Shown: positions 44,668 through 54,124 of the stretch, piece by piece
How positions within the stretch are numbered: the stretch's first letter is position 1
Layout of the letters: each line of letters opens with the position of its first letter
NCBI GenBank assembly: GCA_025360015.1
Contig: JANYCZ010000061.1
Span: 1-64,000, forward strand
Origin: Verrucomicrobiota bacterium
Lineage (GTDB): Bacteria > Verrucomicrobiota > Verrucomicrobiia > Verrucomicrobiales > Verrucomicrobiaceae
DNA length: 64,000 bases
Direction of reading: 5' to 3'
Notes under the pieces: model-generated
The model's input: the letters and a program-made list of their open reading frames with translations, nothing else
Databases searched by the model: none
Told to the model about the DNA's origin: nothing
Program-made: the position numbers and the translations under genes

Positions 44668-46465
44668 TCACGGCTTTGGAACGGGAAACCACGGTGGCTG
44701 CGCATCCGGAACCTCGATCACACCGGCAATGCGGGTCTGACCATCCGGCCCCCTGACATATTTGCCGCCATACCTGTCCTTCATGCGTGTCCCTCCATTT
44801 CTGGCCCGGATGATGTTTTCAAACCTGACTGCGCGCCTCTCATGTGCCTGCGGAAACAGCCGGTCCTTGGGGCTGGCGGTGCCTACTTCAAGGGGATCAA
44901 CTCCACCCGAGGTATGGCGTTCAGATGCATGATAGAGCTCATGCCATACTTTCTCCAATGCCTCGGAGTCAGGGTTGATTTTGCCATCTGGCGTGAGCGC
45001 CTCTTTTTCCAACGCTGACTTGGTGAGAAAGATGACATGAATATTCCGCCCTTGTTCGTCTTTCATGCCTGTGTCAACATGCTCACCCTCGGCCGCAGAT
45101 TTGATGCTAGTCCCCATGTAACTGTCTTTAACAGGGTCATTGACCATCACGACCTTGAAAACCCTGGTTTTGTCATTGCGCAGGTGATCCAGAACCTTTC
45201 TGCCTTCCGGGGCTTTTTCCATCATCTGGATGGCACGGTCGTAATTCTCCCAGGCTTTCAAAGTTTGCTTGTTCCTACCATTCTCCTCACGGTTGCCGGT
45301 AGTAATTTTCCGTGCTTTTTCACAGGCCACTTTTTCTCGTTCATAGGCCGCTTTTTCCCGGGCAAATTGATCATCCGGCTTTTTTATTATTTTACCTGCT
45401 TCCGGTGACCAACTTGTCTGTTTGGGTTTTTCAGGTTTGCTCGGCTCCGTTTCATCGAGCAGCCGGATCCTGTTGTGCTCCTGCAATGCAGAACCCGCTG
45501 CATTCGTGCCAGAGCCTTTTGGGACGGCTCCTGCTCCTTGAGTTTGCTGAACCATGGCATCGTTTTGTGCGGGGGCTTGTTGGGCTGCTCCGAACCTGTC
45601 GTTCCTTGTGGCTTGCGGGGAGACGCGTCCCTGCTGCTGCGCACTTGCTTTCGATGCCACATGCTGAATTGGGGCGGCCGTGATGTTGGAGAGACCTCTG
45701 GACTGGACCGCGGCTGGATCTCGGAGGCCGGAGGGCTGGCCGCGATACACGAGATCATTGAACTCTGGCTTTGTGGGAGGCGGGCCCTGGGTGCGATCCA
45801 CGAGATCACTGAACTCCGGCTTGTCAGTGGGCGGGGCGAAGCCGGGAGTCGGGCGCTTTTCAAACCAGCGGCCTCGGGGCTGGGTGGCACCGCGTGGGGC
45901 GGCCTCTTCTCCGAAGGTGGCAGGGTCGGCATCGCGGCGGTCCTGCATGGGCACCGCGATGCCGGGGTCGGTATTGTGCCCTGAGCCCCAGTCTCTGGAT
46001 GAGGGCCCCGCGATGCCTGGGTCTGTATTGCGCCCTGAGCCCCAGTCTCTGGATGAGGGGCCCCGCGATGCCTGGGTCTGTATTGCGCCCTGAGCCCCAC
46101 GTCTTGGGTGCGGGCTCTGCAATGCCGGGGTCGGGATCATGATGGCCGGGGCCCATGGGGAAGTGGTCTTCAAGCCTGGTGCCTGGGTGATACCATGGAG
46201 TGGCATCCTCGGACTCATGGCGGCCCGGGTCAGAATCCGTGTCTGCCTCATGCTCGGAGCCTGGCTCCGGCTCGGTGGCCCAGGAAGGGAGACGGGAGGG
46301 CTCAAACGGGCGCGGAGCGGCGGGCTGTCCCTGCACCTGCTGCGGCAGATGGCTGAAGGCACGCACCATCCCGCTGCGCTGCATGGGCTGCGCGTCTTCC
46401 TCCTCCTCTTCGTCTTCAGGGAGCTTGACTTCGGGCAGGTGGGAGGAGGCAAATAAGAAGGACAT
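44668..46465 (-). pseudogene. Polymorphic toxin-like gene E, HELYH metallopeptidase, frameshifted
   Basis: From ATG 46465 the shared N-terminus is read (MSFLFASSHLPEVK, acidic run, MQRSGMVRAFSHLP), then DPGIA...DWGSGRNT tandem repeats (54-bp unit). One unit has GAGGGGCCCCGC (46055-46066) where its neighbour has GAGGGCCCCGC (45999-46009 region), a +1 shift. The rest is open in the shifted frame to TGA 44668: RWFEKRPTPGFAPP, KPEFSDLV, linker, and a unique C-terminus with KVWHELYHASERH (HExxH codons 44929-44943), like the M91 effector metallopeptidases. A real frameshift, a reversible slippage switch or a read error in G4C4 are all possible. Confidence 0.75.
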
Positions 46466-46523
46466 GCCCAAGTCTTGGGCCCGTTTTGGTAGATGCAAGC
46501 TTAAAGTATTTTTTTGTGGTATA
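46466..46523 (-). promoter_or_regulatory. Conserved effector-type leader of gene E
   Basis: Minus strand: TATACCACAAAAAAATACTT, GCTTGCATCTACC, AAAACGGGCCCAAGACTTGG and GC before ATG 46465. The ATACCAC block starts ~51 nt from the ATG, as in C and D. Confidence 0.55.
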
Positions 46524-46629
46524 TCCTGCTGCCTTTTGTTCCAGATTGGCCCGCTTCTGTTCGTCCTCGATTACTGCGCATCGTTTCAAGTCCGAAGGTT
46601 TAACAGGTTTAAATTCAGCCACAGAGGCA

Positions 46630-46905
46630 GGAGATCCCCTCCCCTTCCTGCATTCCTGCCTTCCTCATTATTCAAACTCCGCCACATCAGCTCCAAATCC
46701 AGCCAATTTGACAAAGGAATGGATTGGCAAGGGAATGTCCGCTTTAAGGAAGCCATTCCCGCATCAGGACATTCCTTTGCCGCTCTTCAGCCGGCCATTC
46801 ACTCAAGCGCTCCTGCCTCAGCCACCTCCCATTCAGAAATCATTCATGAGGAAAGAAGGAAGGCAGGAAATCCCATCCCTTCCCCTTCCTGCCTTCCTCA
46901 TTTTC
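46630..46905. repeat. Pyrimidine-rich dispersed repeat, two copies
   Basis: CCCCTCCCCTTCCTGC...TTCCTCATT at 46635-46670 and CCCTTCCCCTTCCTGCCTTC at ~46876-46895 match 37666-37712. They lie in the divergent gap between gene E and the Sel1 gene (46524-47074), where a GGAATG/CATTCC-rich stretch (46729-46770) is the only other structure seen. Confidence 0.5.
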
Positions 46906-47074
46906 TTCAAACGCCCCCCAGCAGCGCCCCGTGCTTCTCACCTCGCCCGCACCTCGCAGCCCCGTAGTGTGTAGCACGCGCAGAGCGCCGAAGGATTCCA
47001 CGCCAGGCTCCCGCGCTAAAATTTTAGGCGTGACACCCGGGGGCTCCCATGCTTCGCTGCCCGGCACGGCACCT

Positions 47075-49690
47075 ATGACCACCACCGAAGCTCTTAAGCT
47101 CCTCGATCTCACCGCTCCCATCACCTCGGATTCACTCAATCAGGCCAGCTGGGAGGCCCTGGAGGTGTGGGACCCCGCCAAGTTTCCGGACGGCAGCGAC
47201 CTCAAGACCAAGGCCGCTGCGAAGACGGCCCAGATCAAGGCCGCCTACGATCTGCTGGACGCCCTGCCGCACACGGAGCCGCCGTATGGTGATAGCAGCA
47301 CCAGCGATGTCACCAGCGCCGAAACGCCACCGCCGGAGGACTTTCACCCAGCGGAGCCACAGCCGCAGCGGCCCGCGCCTGTGGCAAAAAAGAAGAAGAC
47401 TTCCTTCATGGCTTTCGCCACGGGGTTCATCGCCTTTGCAGGCGGGGCGGGGCTGCTGGGCTGGTGCGCCATGCTGATCCTGGAAAAGAAATCCGAAAGC
47501 GCCGCGCCGCCTGCCAACGGCACCGCGCCCACGGAGCAGGCCGCGCAGACACCTGCGGCCGCCCCCGCCGTGGTGGTGATGGCAGAGCTGCCGCTGGCGG
47601 AGCTCCGCACCCATGCGGCGCAGGGCCACGCCGAGGCGCAGCGCCTGCTGGCCCAGCGGTACTTCACCGGCACAGGCGTGCCAAAGGACCCCGTGGAGGC
47701 CGTGCGCTGGTGCCGCATGGCGTCTGATCAGGGCGATGCCGGCGCGCAGTATGAGCTGGCCCGCGCCTACCATGAGGGCAACGGCTTGGCGAAGGACGAG
47801 ATCGCCGCGCTGACGTGGACGCGCAAAGCGGCCAAGCAGGGCAGCATGAATGCGCAGTTTGATCTCGCAGAGTTTTACCTCCAGGGCGTCGGCGTGCCGA
47901 AGGATTTCGCGGAGGGCGCGCGCTGGATGCGCCAGGCCGCCGAGCAGGGCCTCGCCGAGGCGCAGTATGAGATGGGCCTGTGCTACTTCAGCGGCGAAGG
48001 CGTGGAGAAAAGCTCCGCGCAGGCCGTGGTCTGGTACCGCAAGGCCGCCGCGCAGGGAGACGCCAGCGCCCAGCTCTGCCTGGGCAGACACTACGCCTTG
48101 GGCGATGGTGTGCCGCAGGACGACACCGAAGCCGCCCAGTGGTACCTCAAAGCCGCAAATCAAAACAACGCGGAAGCGCAGTGTGACATGGGCGACCTCT
48201 ACGCGCTGGGCCAGGGCGTGAAGCAGGATTTCGCCGAGTCCGTGAAGTGGTACCAAAAAGCCGCCGACCAAGGCTTTGCCCCCGCGCAGCAGTCCTTCGG
48301 CCATGCACTCTCCGCCGGCCTCGGCGTGGACAAGAACGAGACGGAAGCTTTAAAATGGTACCGCAAAGCCGCCGAGCAGGGCCAGGCCGCCTCCCAGGCC
48401 CGAGTGGGCATGTCCTACAGCGTGGGCCCGGCCACCACGCGCGACCCCGCCGCCGCGCTGCAGTGGTTTCGCAAAGCCGCCGACCAGGGCAATGCCGAAG
48501 GGCAGTACGGCCTCCACCTCGCCTACACCGCCGGTGAGGGCGTGCCGCAGGATCTTGCCGAAGGCATGAAGTGGCTGCGCCTGGCTGCAGAGCAGCAGCA
48601 TGCCGAGGCGCAGTACCAGATGGGCTACTCCTACGCCGTGGGCGCAGGCGTGGCCGTGGACGCCGCCGAGTCCGCCAAGTGGTACCGCAAAGCCGCCGAG
48701 CAGGGACTTCCCGCCGCCCAGGTCGCCATCGGGCTCGCCTGTCAGGCCGGCATCGGCGTGCCGGCAGACCTGCCGCAGGGCGTCCAATGGCTGGAAAAAG
48801 CCGCCGCGCAGAAAGACGCCGGCGCGCAGTATCAGCTCGGCGTGTGCTGCACGAATGGCAGCGGCCTCCCCGCAAATCCCACCCAGGCCGTCGTCTGGTA
48901 CCGCCTCGCCGCCGAGCAGGGAGACGCCCGGGCGCAGCACGCCCTCGGCACCTGCTATGAAAACGGCAGCGGCACCACCATGGACCTGCTGAAGGCCGCG
49001 CAGTGCTACATTCTCGCCAACGCCCAGGGCAGCACCGCCGCCGCCGAGCGTCTGCAGGTGCTGCAGCAGACCAAGCTGTCCCCGCAGGAGTTCGCGCAGG
49101 CAGAAACCCTCGCCAACGTTTTTCTGAGCAGCCACCCCGCCGCTGCGGCCGCTGCCGCCGCTGGCGCAGCCGCCCCGCCCCCTGCCCTGGCCCCCATGCC
49201 CGCTGCGGCAGCCGCCGCGCCTGCCGCGCCGGCTGCCCTCGTGGAAGTCCTCGCGCATCTCCCCCACGACCAGCGCCTCATCTCTGGCACCACCGTCTTT
49301 GACAACGCCAAAGGCCAGGGCGGCCAGACCAGCCTGACCCTGGACAACGGCCTCACCGAAGACGCCCTCATCAAAGTGGTCACCAACGACCATCTCCTCG
49401 TCTCCTTCTACGTGCGCGGCGGCCAGGCCTTCACCTTTACCCACCTGCCCGAAGGCACCTATCAGGTGCTCTACTGCCTCGGCTTCGACTGGGACGAGAA
49501 ACGCGGCAACTTCTCCCGCGGCCGCCGCGCCGCGCGCTATGACAATGCCGTGACCTTCCCCCCGAAGAAACAAGACAGCGGTGCACTGGCGGAAGTCACC
49601 AAACTCACCCTGCAAAAAACCGGAACCAGCACAGGGAGCGGCACCGCCCCCAGCTCCGACGTGTCTCTGGAGGAGTTTGACAAGTACTGA
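47075..49690 (+). CDS. Membrane protein with J-like domain and 13 Sel1 repeats
   Basis: An 871-residue protein from ATG 47075. Residues ~1-65 resemble a small J-type helical domain (EALKLLDLTAPITSDSLNQA, KAAYDLLDALP). One membrane segment follows (FMAFATGFIAFAGGAGLLGW, ~residue 110). Then 13 consecutive 36-residue Sel1 repeats with the pattern AQYxLGxxYxxGxGVxxDxxEAxxWYRKAAEQG in shortened form (AQYEMGLCYFSGEGV, WYRKAAAQG). An Ala/Pro linker leads to a C-terminal beta domain (LTLDNGLTEDALIKVV, FTHLPEGTYQVLYCLGFDWD). The Sel1 part should be exported and bind proteins or regulate an assembly. Confidence 0.85.
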   Translation: MTTTEALKLLDLTAPITSDSLNQASWEALEVWDPAKFPDGSDLKTKAAAKTAQIKAAYDLLDALPHTEPPYGDSSTSDVTSAETPPPEDFHPAEPQPQRPAPVAKKKKTSFMAFATGFIAFAGGAGLLGWCAMLILEKKSESAAPPANGTAPTEQAAQTPAAAPAVVVMAELPLAELRTHAAQGHAEAQRLLAQRYFTGTGVPKDPVEAVRWCRMASDQGDAGAQYELARAYHEGNGLAKDEIAALTWTRKAAKQGSMNAQFDLAEFYLQGVGVPKDFAEGARWMRQAAEQGLAEAQYEMGLCYFSGEGVEKSSAQAVVWYRKAAAQGDASAQLCLGRHYALGDGVPQDDTEAAQWYLKAANQNNAEAQCDMGDLYALGQGVKQDFAESVKWYQKAADQGFAPAQQSFGHALSAGLGVDKNETEALKWYRKAAEQGQAASQARVGMSYSVGPATTRDPAAALQWFRKAADQGNAEGQYGLHLAYTAGEGVPQDLAEGMKWLRLAAEQQHAEAQYQMGYSYAVGAGVAVDAAESAKWYRKAAEQGLPAAQVAIGLACQAGIGVPADLPQGVQWLEKAAAQKDAGAQYQLGVCCTNGSGLPANPTQAVVWYRLAAEQGDARAQHALGTCYENGSGTTMDLLKAAQCYILANAQGSTAAAERLQVLQQTKLSPQEFAQAETLANVFLSSHPAAAAAAAAGAAAPPPALAPMPAAAAAAPAAPAALVEVLAHLPHDQRLISGTTVFDNAKGQGGQTSLTLDNGLTEDALIKVVTNDHLLVSFYVRGGQAFTFTHLPEGTYQVLYCLGFDWDEKRGNFSRGRRAARYDNAVTFPPKKQDSGALAEVTKLTLQKTGTSTGSGTAPSSDVSLEEFDKY

Positions 49691-49716
49691 GGCGGGGGCG
49701 GAGGCGGAGGACCGGA

Positions 49717-49755
49717 GTTGACGGTCGTTTACCGTTGTTGACGGTGGTTGCTCAG
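49717..49755. repeat. GTTGACGGT-type dispersed repeat
   Basis: GTTGACGGTCGTTTACCGTT and GTTGACGGTGGTTGC recur as GTTGACGATCGTTTACAGTC at 50071-50090, GTTGACGGTGGCTGCC at ~384 and, inverted, inside the coding region at 57987-58037. A CTCCTTCG/CGAAGGAG hairpin flanks the 50100 copy, as CCTTCG/CGAAGG-like words flank the 384 copy. Confidence 0.6.
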
Positions 49756-49863
49756 ACGCCGCTATTGGCCTTCTCCACAGCCACCGTTCTTGTTCGCGAT
49801 CCTAGCGCGGCGTTTCAAGTGATAAGTAGCGTCGCCGCTCCATCGCCTCCGGCTCTTCGTTTT

Positions 49864-49925
49864 GTAGTACCGGCTTGAGCCGGTTCTGGATGGCGTGCCC
49901 AGAACCAGCTGAAGCCCGGTACTAC
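49864..49925. repeat. REP-like long inverted repeat
   Basis: GTAGTACCGGCTTGAGCCGG with TTCTGG faces CCAGAACCAGC and CCCGGTACTAC around a 9-nt loop, giving a stem of ~26 bp with few mismatches. It looks like a REP/hairpin element in the 540-bp non-coding gap 49691-50229. Confidence 0.7.
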
Positions 49926-50229
49926 AGAACAGCGCTGGGATTTCGGTCCAAGGCGTACGCCGAGGAGAATCTTCACCTTCCTCCTTCGAACTTGTCCACC
50001 ATCACGGCGCGTCAAAAGTTGGAGGCGCTTTCGATTCCGCCGCCAAGGCCACAAAGGGCGAAAGGACGGAGTTGACGATCGTTTACAGTCGTGGACGATC
50101 CTCCTTCGCTAAAGCACCGAAGGAGGCCAGGTTGACCGTTACTCCTCAAACGCCCGCATTCGCCACTTCAAAAACTCCGTCACCAATCGCCAACCACCGC
50201 CAACCACCGCAAACTTCCCGTCTCCCGCC

Positions 50230-50982
50230 ATGCCCCGCACACTGCCAGCTCTTCTGCTCCTGCTCGCACTCTGCACCCTCGTCCTCGCTGACGAGCCCCT
50301 CACCTTCCCCAGCATCACCACCACGCGCGGCGTCACTTATCGCGACGTGAAAGTCTCCCGCTTCGATGCACTGGAGGTCCACTTCACCCATGCCAGCGGC
50401 GTGGCCGCCGTGCCCCTCGCAGACCTGCCCGAAGACCTGCAGTTCATCTTTGCCTACGATCCCCGCAAAGCCGCCACGGTCATGGACGAACGGAAGCACG
50501 AGCGCGTGAAGACAATCATCACCGAAGCCGACAAAAAAGCCAAGACCGCCGCGCAGACCGATCAAGACAAGGCCGACGCCGCCGAGCTCAAAACCATCCG
50601 CGCCAGCGCACTGCGCTGCTACGTCAGCCGGGTCGATGTTTCAGACGAAGCCCTCGTCGTCGAAGTCGCCGCCGCCGACAAGCTCCCCGTCATGGTCACC
50701 TCCAAAAACGGCAAGTATGAGCGCGTCAAGCGCAACGCCTGGGGCGAGACCGAACTCGTCGAGCAGATCGTGCCCGACAAACCCTTCGCCCTCGGCAGCC
50801 CCCTGCGCCTCATGCCCAAAACCGCCCCCGTCATCTCCCACACCTTCATCACCGTCTATCTCATCGACACCGGCATTGGTGCCCAGCCCCTCTGCGCCCT
50901 TACTCCCGAAGACGCCCAAAAGTACCGCAAAAAACTCACCTCCCTCAAAGCCGCCACCAAGCCACCGCATCAGGCGAGGTAG
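50230..50982 (+). CDS. Exported hypothetical protein with SLA1-like segment
   Basis: A 250-residue protein with signal peptide MPRTLPALLLLLALCTLVLA. Residues ~30-85 (TTRGVTYRDVKVSRFDALEV, THASGVAAVPLADLPEDLQ, FAYDPRKAA) match the small beta domain widespread in exported proteins of Verrucomicrobiota. A helical KKAKTAAQTDQDKADAAE spacer and a beta-rich C-terminal domain follow. Role unknown. Confidence 0.78.
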   Translation: MPRTLPALLLLLALCTLVLADEPLTFPSITTTRGVTYRDVKVSRFDALEVHFTHASGVAAVPLADLPEDLQFIFAYDPRKAATVMDERKHERVKTIITEADKKAKTAAQTDQDKADAAELKTIRASALRCYVSRVDVSDEALVVEVAAADKLPVMVTSKNGKYERVKRNAWGETELVEQIVPDKPFALGSPLRLMPKTAPVISHTFITVYLIDTGIGAQPLCALTPEDAQKYRKKLTSLKAATKPPHQAR

Positions 50983-51113
50983 CCCCCCGACAAACAGCCC
51001 TCCAGCGCCGCTACCACATCATGGCATTGGCCACCAGCCGCTCGCCAGATGCTCCCCTTATTTGCGGACACGCTGGCCGGCATTCCGAACAAGAACATCT
51101 CCTGACCACGATC

Positions 51114-51770
51114 ATGAAAGCACTCGAACTACTCCTGCAGGAAGCAGACCAGCGACGCGTTTACCGCACGGAGACAAACATCGTCGATACAATCAATCCG
51201 CTGGTGGATTACTTTGGGCAGAAGTACCCGGACACGGACTGGCGACGCTGCTGCGAGGTGGTCTCGGGCAAGTGCGGCAAGGGTCCGTACGACCTCGCGG
51301 TGCGTCACATGATCCGCTGGGGCAAGGCGGACGCCCGCGTGATCGAAGACGCATTTCAGATCAGCCTGCCACCCTTCATTCACGAGCTGTACTCGCAGAT
51401 GCAGGAGGCCGTTTTCATCTGGCGCAATGTCGTCCACCTCATGCCTCCTGAAGAAGTCGTGGCATGGGAACGGGAGAACCGCGAGTGGGAAGACAAAGAG
51501 GGGCAGCCTGTCAGGCTCGTGCGGTTCATCGATTCCAGGTCGTACTCGGGCGACATCGCAGTCCGTCAAAGTGTGTGTGATGACAAGTGGCGCATGTACT
51601 ACGTGAGTGTGGACGATGACTCGGACTACGATGACGCAAGAATGGACCAGTACACCCTGGCCGAAGACCTCGATTCATGGCTGCAGTACGTGATGGCAAA
51701 CGACGGCGCTTATGGCGATTCAGACTATCATCAAAGGGAAGTAGGCCATGGGATCTGCCGGATCAACTAA
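51114..51770 (+). CDS. Hypothetical protein, possibly SUKH-like
   Basis: A 218-residue acidic cytoplasmic protein; ATG 51114 preferred to 51021. The stretch ISLPPFIHELYSQMQEAVF followed by VVHLMPPEEVVAWE resembles the LPxxYxxFL and eV..W pattern of SMI1/KNR4 (SUKH) immunity-type domains. The C-terminus is Asp/Tyr-rich (VSVDDDSDYDDARMDQY). It stands alone, with no toxin gene adjacent. Family assignment is tentative. Confidence 0.65.
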   Translation: MKALELLLQEADQRRVYRTETNIVDTINPLVDYFGQKYPDTDWRRCCEVVSGKCGKGPYDLAVRHMIRWGKADARVIEDAFQISLPPFIHELYSQMQEAVFIWRNVVHLMPPEEVVAWERENREWEDKEGQPVRLVRFIDSRSYSGDIAVRQSVCDDKWRMYYVSVDDDSDYDDARMDQYTLAEDLDSWLQYVMANDGAYGDSDYHQREVGHGICRIN

Positions 51771-51857
51771 TCCCATGTCCGCAGCAAAACACCGAAGGAT
51801 GAAATCCGGAAACAAGGGGTCAGTCAAATTCTTGACACATCAAATGGCCATCATGAC

Positions 51858-52159
51858 TGGCACTCACTTAGGGGCTGTCGTCGCGGGATGAAGCGCCGCA
51901 GGCCAAAGCGCCCCCGGAGCGCGGACTTCCAGTCCGCAGCACACCGCAAACACACGCACCTCCGCATCGCCCCTGGCGCCATCGCTCTCTCGTCCCAGGG
52001 GTCCTCGTCCTTCCACTGTTCAGCATGCACCCACAGCCGCTGTGTGTAAGCGACCTGCTGCGGGCTCGGAGGCCCGCGCGCCGGGGAGCGTTTTCAGCGG
52101 ACCCTTGGGCTTAGTAGGAGGTGAAAAAACGAACGGAGCACCGTCTTAACTGAGTGCCA
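51858..52159. mobile_element. MITE-like element, copy 2
   Basis: A 302-bp element with 15-bp terminal inverted repeats TGGCACTCACTTAGG and (complement of the right end) TGGCACTCAGTTAAG. The internal sequence, read on the minus strand, is collinear with 30206-30509 including GCGCGGGCCTCCGAGCCCGC and GACGAGAGAGCGATGGCG. No coding capacity. Confidence 0.7.
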
Positions 52160-52311
52160 CAACATCGTCTTTGACTTCGTCTCTCACGGGGACTCCCTGA
52201 GCCGCAAAACCACATTGACTTTCATACCGCCGATCTTAAGGCGCGACATACCGCACCACAGCGTAAGGCCCATCCGTCCAAGCCACGCCTCCCACCCGCC
52301 CGCAGCCTCCC

Positions 52312-53592
52312 ATGCACCTCCCCCGCCTCACCCTCACCGCCTTGCTGCTGCTCGTTTCACACGCTCCCTTGCCCGCAGTGGATGCCGCGCCGCCCACGCT
52401 CACCCAGTCCGTTGACCAGGCGCACTCCGAACTCTGGCAGCGCTTCGTGGATCCCCATGGCATCATCCGCGACTACGTGGGCGAGCTGCCCACGCCGGAG
52501 GACTGCAAGCTCGGCAAGCCCAATGCCATCGGCTGGTGGAGCCCCATCGAGAACGGGCCCATGTTCAACGGCCTCTACCTCCCCGCCGCCTGCGAGCGCG
52601 CCCGCCGCAGCGGTGCCGCAGCCGATGCGGAGCAGGCGCGGCGTCTCGCGCAGGGCCTCATGAAATGCGCCTCCGTCTCCGAGGTGCCCGGCTTCATCGC
52701 CCGTGGCATCGGCACGGATGGCGTGTGCCATTACCCGCTCAGTTCAGACGACCAGACCCATCCCTGGTTCCTCGGTCTGCACGCCTATTTGAAAAGCGGC
52801 CTGCCCACCGCCGAAGAGCGCAAGCAGATCATCGCCAAGGTCAAAGAAGTCGCCACCGCCCTCCAGGCCACGCACTGGCGCATTCCCTGCGAAGGCGACT
52901 TCAAAGGCGGCTTCCGCGGCGGTTTCACCGGCCACCTCTTCCGCGATGCCGTCCGCTACCTCTACCTCCTCCGCGCCACCCACGAAATCACCGGCGATCC
53001 CCTCTGGCTGCAGCGCTACCACACCGCACGCGCCGAGCGCCCCGCACCCGCCGGCAAGACGCGCATCGAAATCTGCGCCGCAGGCTATCCCTTTGACCGC
53101 GAAGCCATCCCGCACATCGACGAATCCCAGCTCTGGATCTATATCGGCAGCCAGGCATCACTCGCCCAGCTCATCGTCATGGAAACGGATGAAGCCCTCC
53201 GCGCATCCCATCGCACTGGCCTCACCGTCAACGCCACCAGCGCCCTCCCCGCCCTCAAGGCCCACACCACCTTTGACAACAACGATACCAAGGTCTTCGG
53301 CAATGCCAACTGGCGCGCCCTCTACCCCACCTGGTTCCCCCAGCCTACCCAGGCAGACGCCGCCAAGCTCGCCAAAATTTCCGACAACACCCAGCGCGGC
53401 CAGCGCAAAGACTACGAGTCCCGCTACATGAAAAATCCCCTCGCCGCCGCCGCCATCGTCGCCCTCCTCGGCGATGGCACCGAACGCGCCGCCATCGAGA
53501 ACACCCTCCGCCACTACGACTACTCCAAGCTCAACATGGCCGAGTTCTTCTTCGCGGAGTGCGCGTACTATGCGCTGCCGGTGGGGAAGTAA
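52312..53592 (+). CDS. Exported alpha/alpha-barrel (six-hairpin) hydrolase-like protein
   Basis: A 426-residue protein with signal peptide MHLPRLTLTALLLLVSHAPLPAVDA. The mature part alternates helices and Trp/Gly-rich loops (AIGWWSPIENGPMFNGLYL, ARGIGTDGVCHYPLSSDDQ, HPWFLGLHAYLKSG), as in six-hairpin glycosidases and related enzymes, and contains acidic residues that could be catalytic. Substrate unknown. Single gene behind the MITE. Confidence 0.65.
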   Translation: MHLPRLTLTALLLLVSHAPLPAVDAAPPTLTQSVDQAHSELWQRFVDPHGIIRDYVGELPTPEDCKLGKPNAIGWWSPIENGPMFNGLYLPAACERARRSGAAADAEQARRLAQGLMKCASVSEVPGFIARGIGTDGVCHYPLSSDDQTHPWFLGLHAYLKSGLPTAEERKQIIAKVKEVATALQATHWRIPCEGDFKGGFRGGFTGHLFRDAVRYLYLLRATHEITGDPLWLQRYHTARAERPAPAGKTRIEICAAGYPFDREAIPHIDESQLWIYIGSQASLAQLIVMETDEALRASHRTGLTVNATSALPALKAHTTFDNNDTKVFGNANWRALYPTWFPQPTQADAAKLAKISDNTQRGQRKDYESRYMKNPLAAAAIVALLGDGTERAAIENTLRHYDYSKLNMAEFFFAECAYYALPVGK

Positions 53593-53691
53593 AAAGTTCT
53601 CAGCAACTTTCCAGATCAGGACCTTATGCCTCAGGTTGCGGCGACTTAATCTGCCAAAAATTGGCACTGCCCTATTCCCGGACTCTGGGCG

Positions 53692-54084
53692 TCAGGCGAA
53701 GGCCCCCTGCTGCGTCTGGTGAATCATGGCCCAGATCACATCCCTCTCTCCAGCCTGGATGAGCGCCCATGGTTTTCGTCCGCCAAAGCCGCGATTGGGC
53801 GTCTGCAGCCATTGCGGCAGCTCCTCAGCGGGGATCATCTCCAGCAAGGCCTGCACCAGCCGCACGGCCTCGGTGACCTGGGGGCGCACCGTTGCCGGAA
53901 ATTTGGCCTGCTTCTCATAGGTGGCCAGCGTGCGCTCGGAGAAATTCGCCATGCGCGCAAAGGTACCACGGTTCAGCCCGATGGAGCGCCGCCAGGAGTA
54001 CAGGGCGGTGCCGCTGTCTTTCGCGCGCTGCCAGGTGGCGGGTTTCTGGATCACGATGGCTCCCATGCCTTCATTGTCATGCAT
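53692..54084 (-). CDS. Xre/MbcA/ParS-type antitoxin
   Basis: A 130-residue protein from ATG 54084. An HTH-like segment (LYSWRRSIGLNRGTFARMANFSERTL, as YSWRRSIGLNRGTFARM and SERTLATYEK) is followed by the DUF2384-type toxin-binding block ELPQWLQTPNRGFGGRKPWAL and RDVIWAMI. It is the antitoxin and autoregulator of the RES toxin encoded 40 bp upstream. Toxin before antitoxin is the reverse of the usual xre-res order. Confidence 0.78.
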   Translation of the reverse strand: MHDNEGMGAIVIQKPATWQRAKDSGTALYSWRRSIGLNRGTFARMANFSERTLATYEKQAKFPATVRPQVTEAVRLVQALLEMIPAEELPQWLQTPNRGFGGRKPWALIQAGERDVIWAMIHQTQQGAFA

Positions 54085-54124
54085 GACACCCGCTGGCGCA
54101 AGGCAATCCTGCAAAATTGCAGGA

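Noticed and set aside
25958-46465. Assigning the toxin-like proteins to an extracellular contractile injection system or type VI secretion
   Set aside because: No sheath, tube, baseplate, VgrG, PAAR or Rhs gene occurs in the window; the export route cannot be decided from this sequence.
47132-48304. 390-codon minus-strand frame over the Sel1 gene
   Set aside because: It is antisense to 36-residue Sel1 repeats whose Ala/Gly-rich codons create long opposite frames; the sense protein is clearly real.
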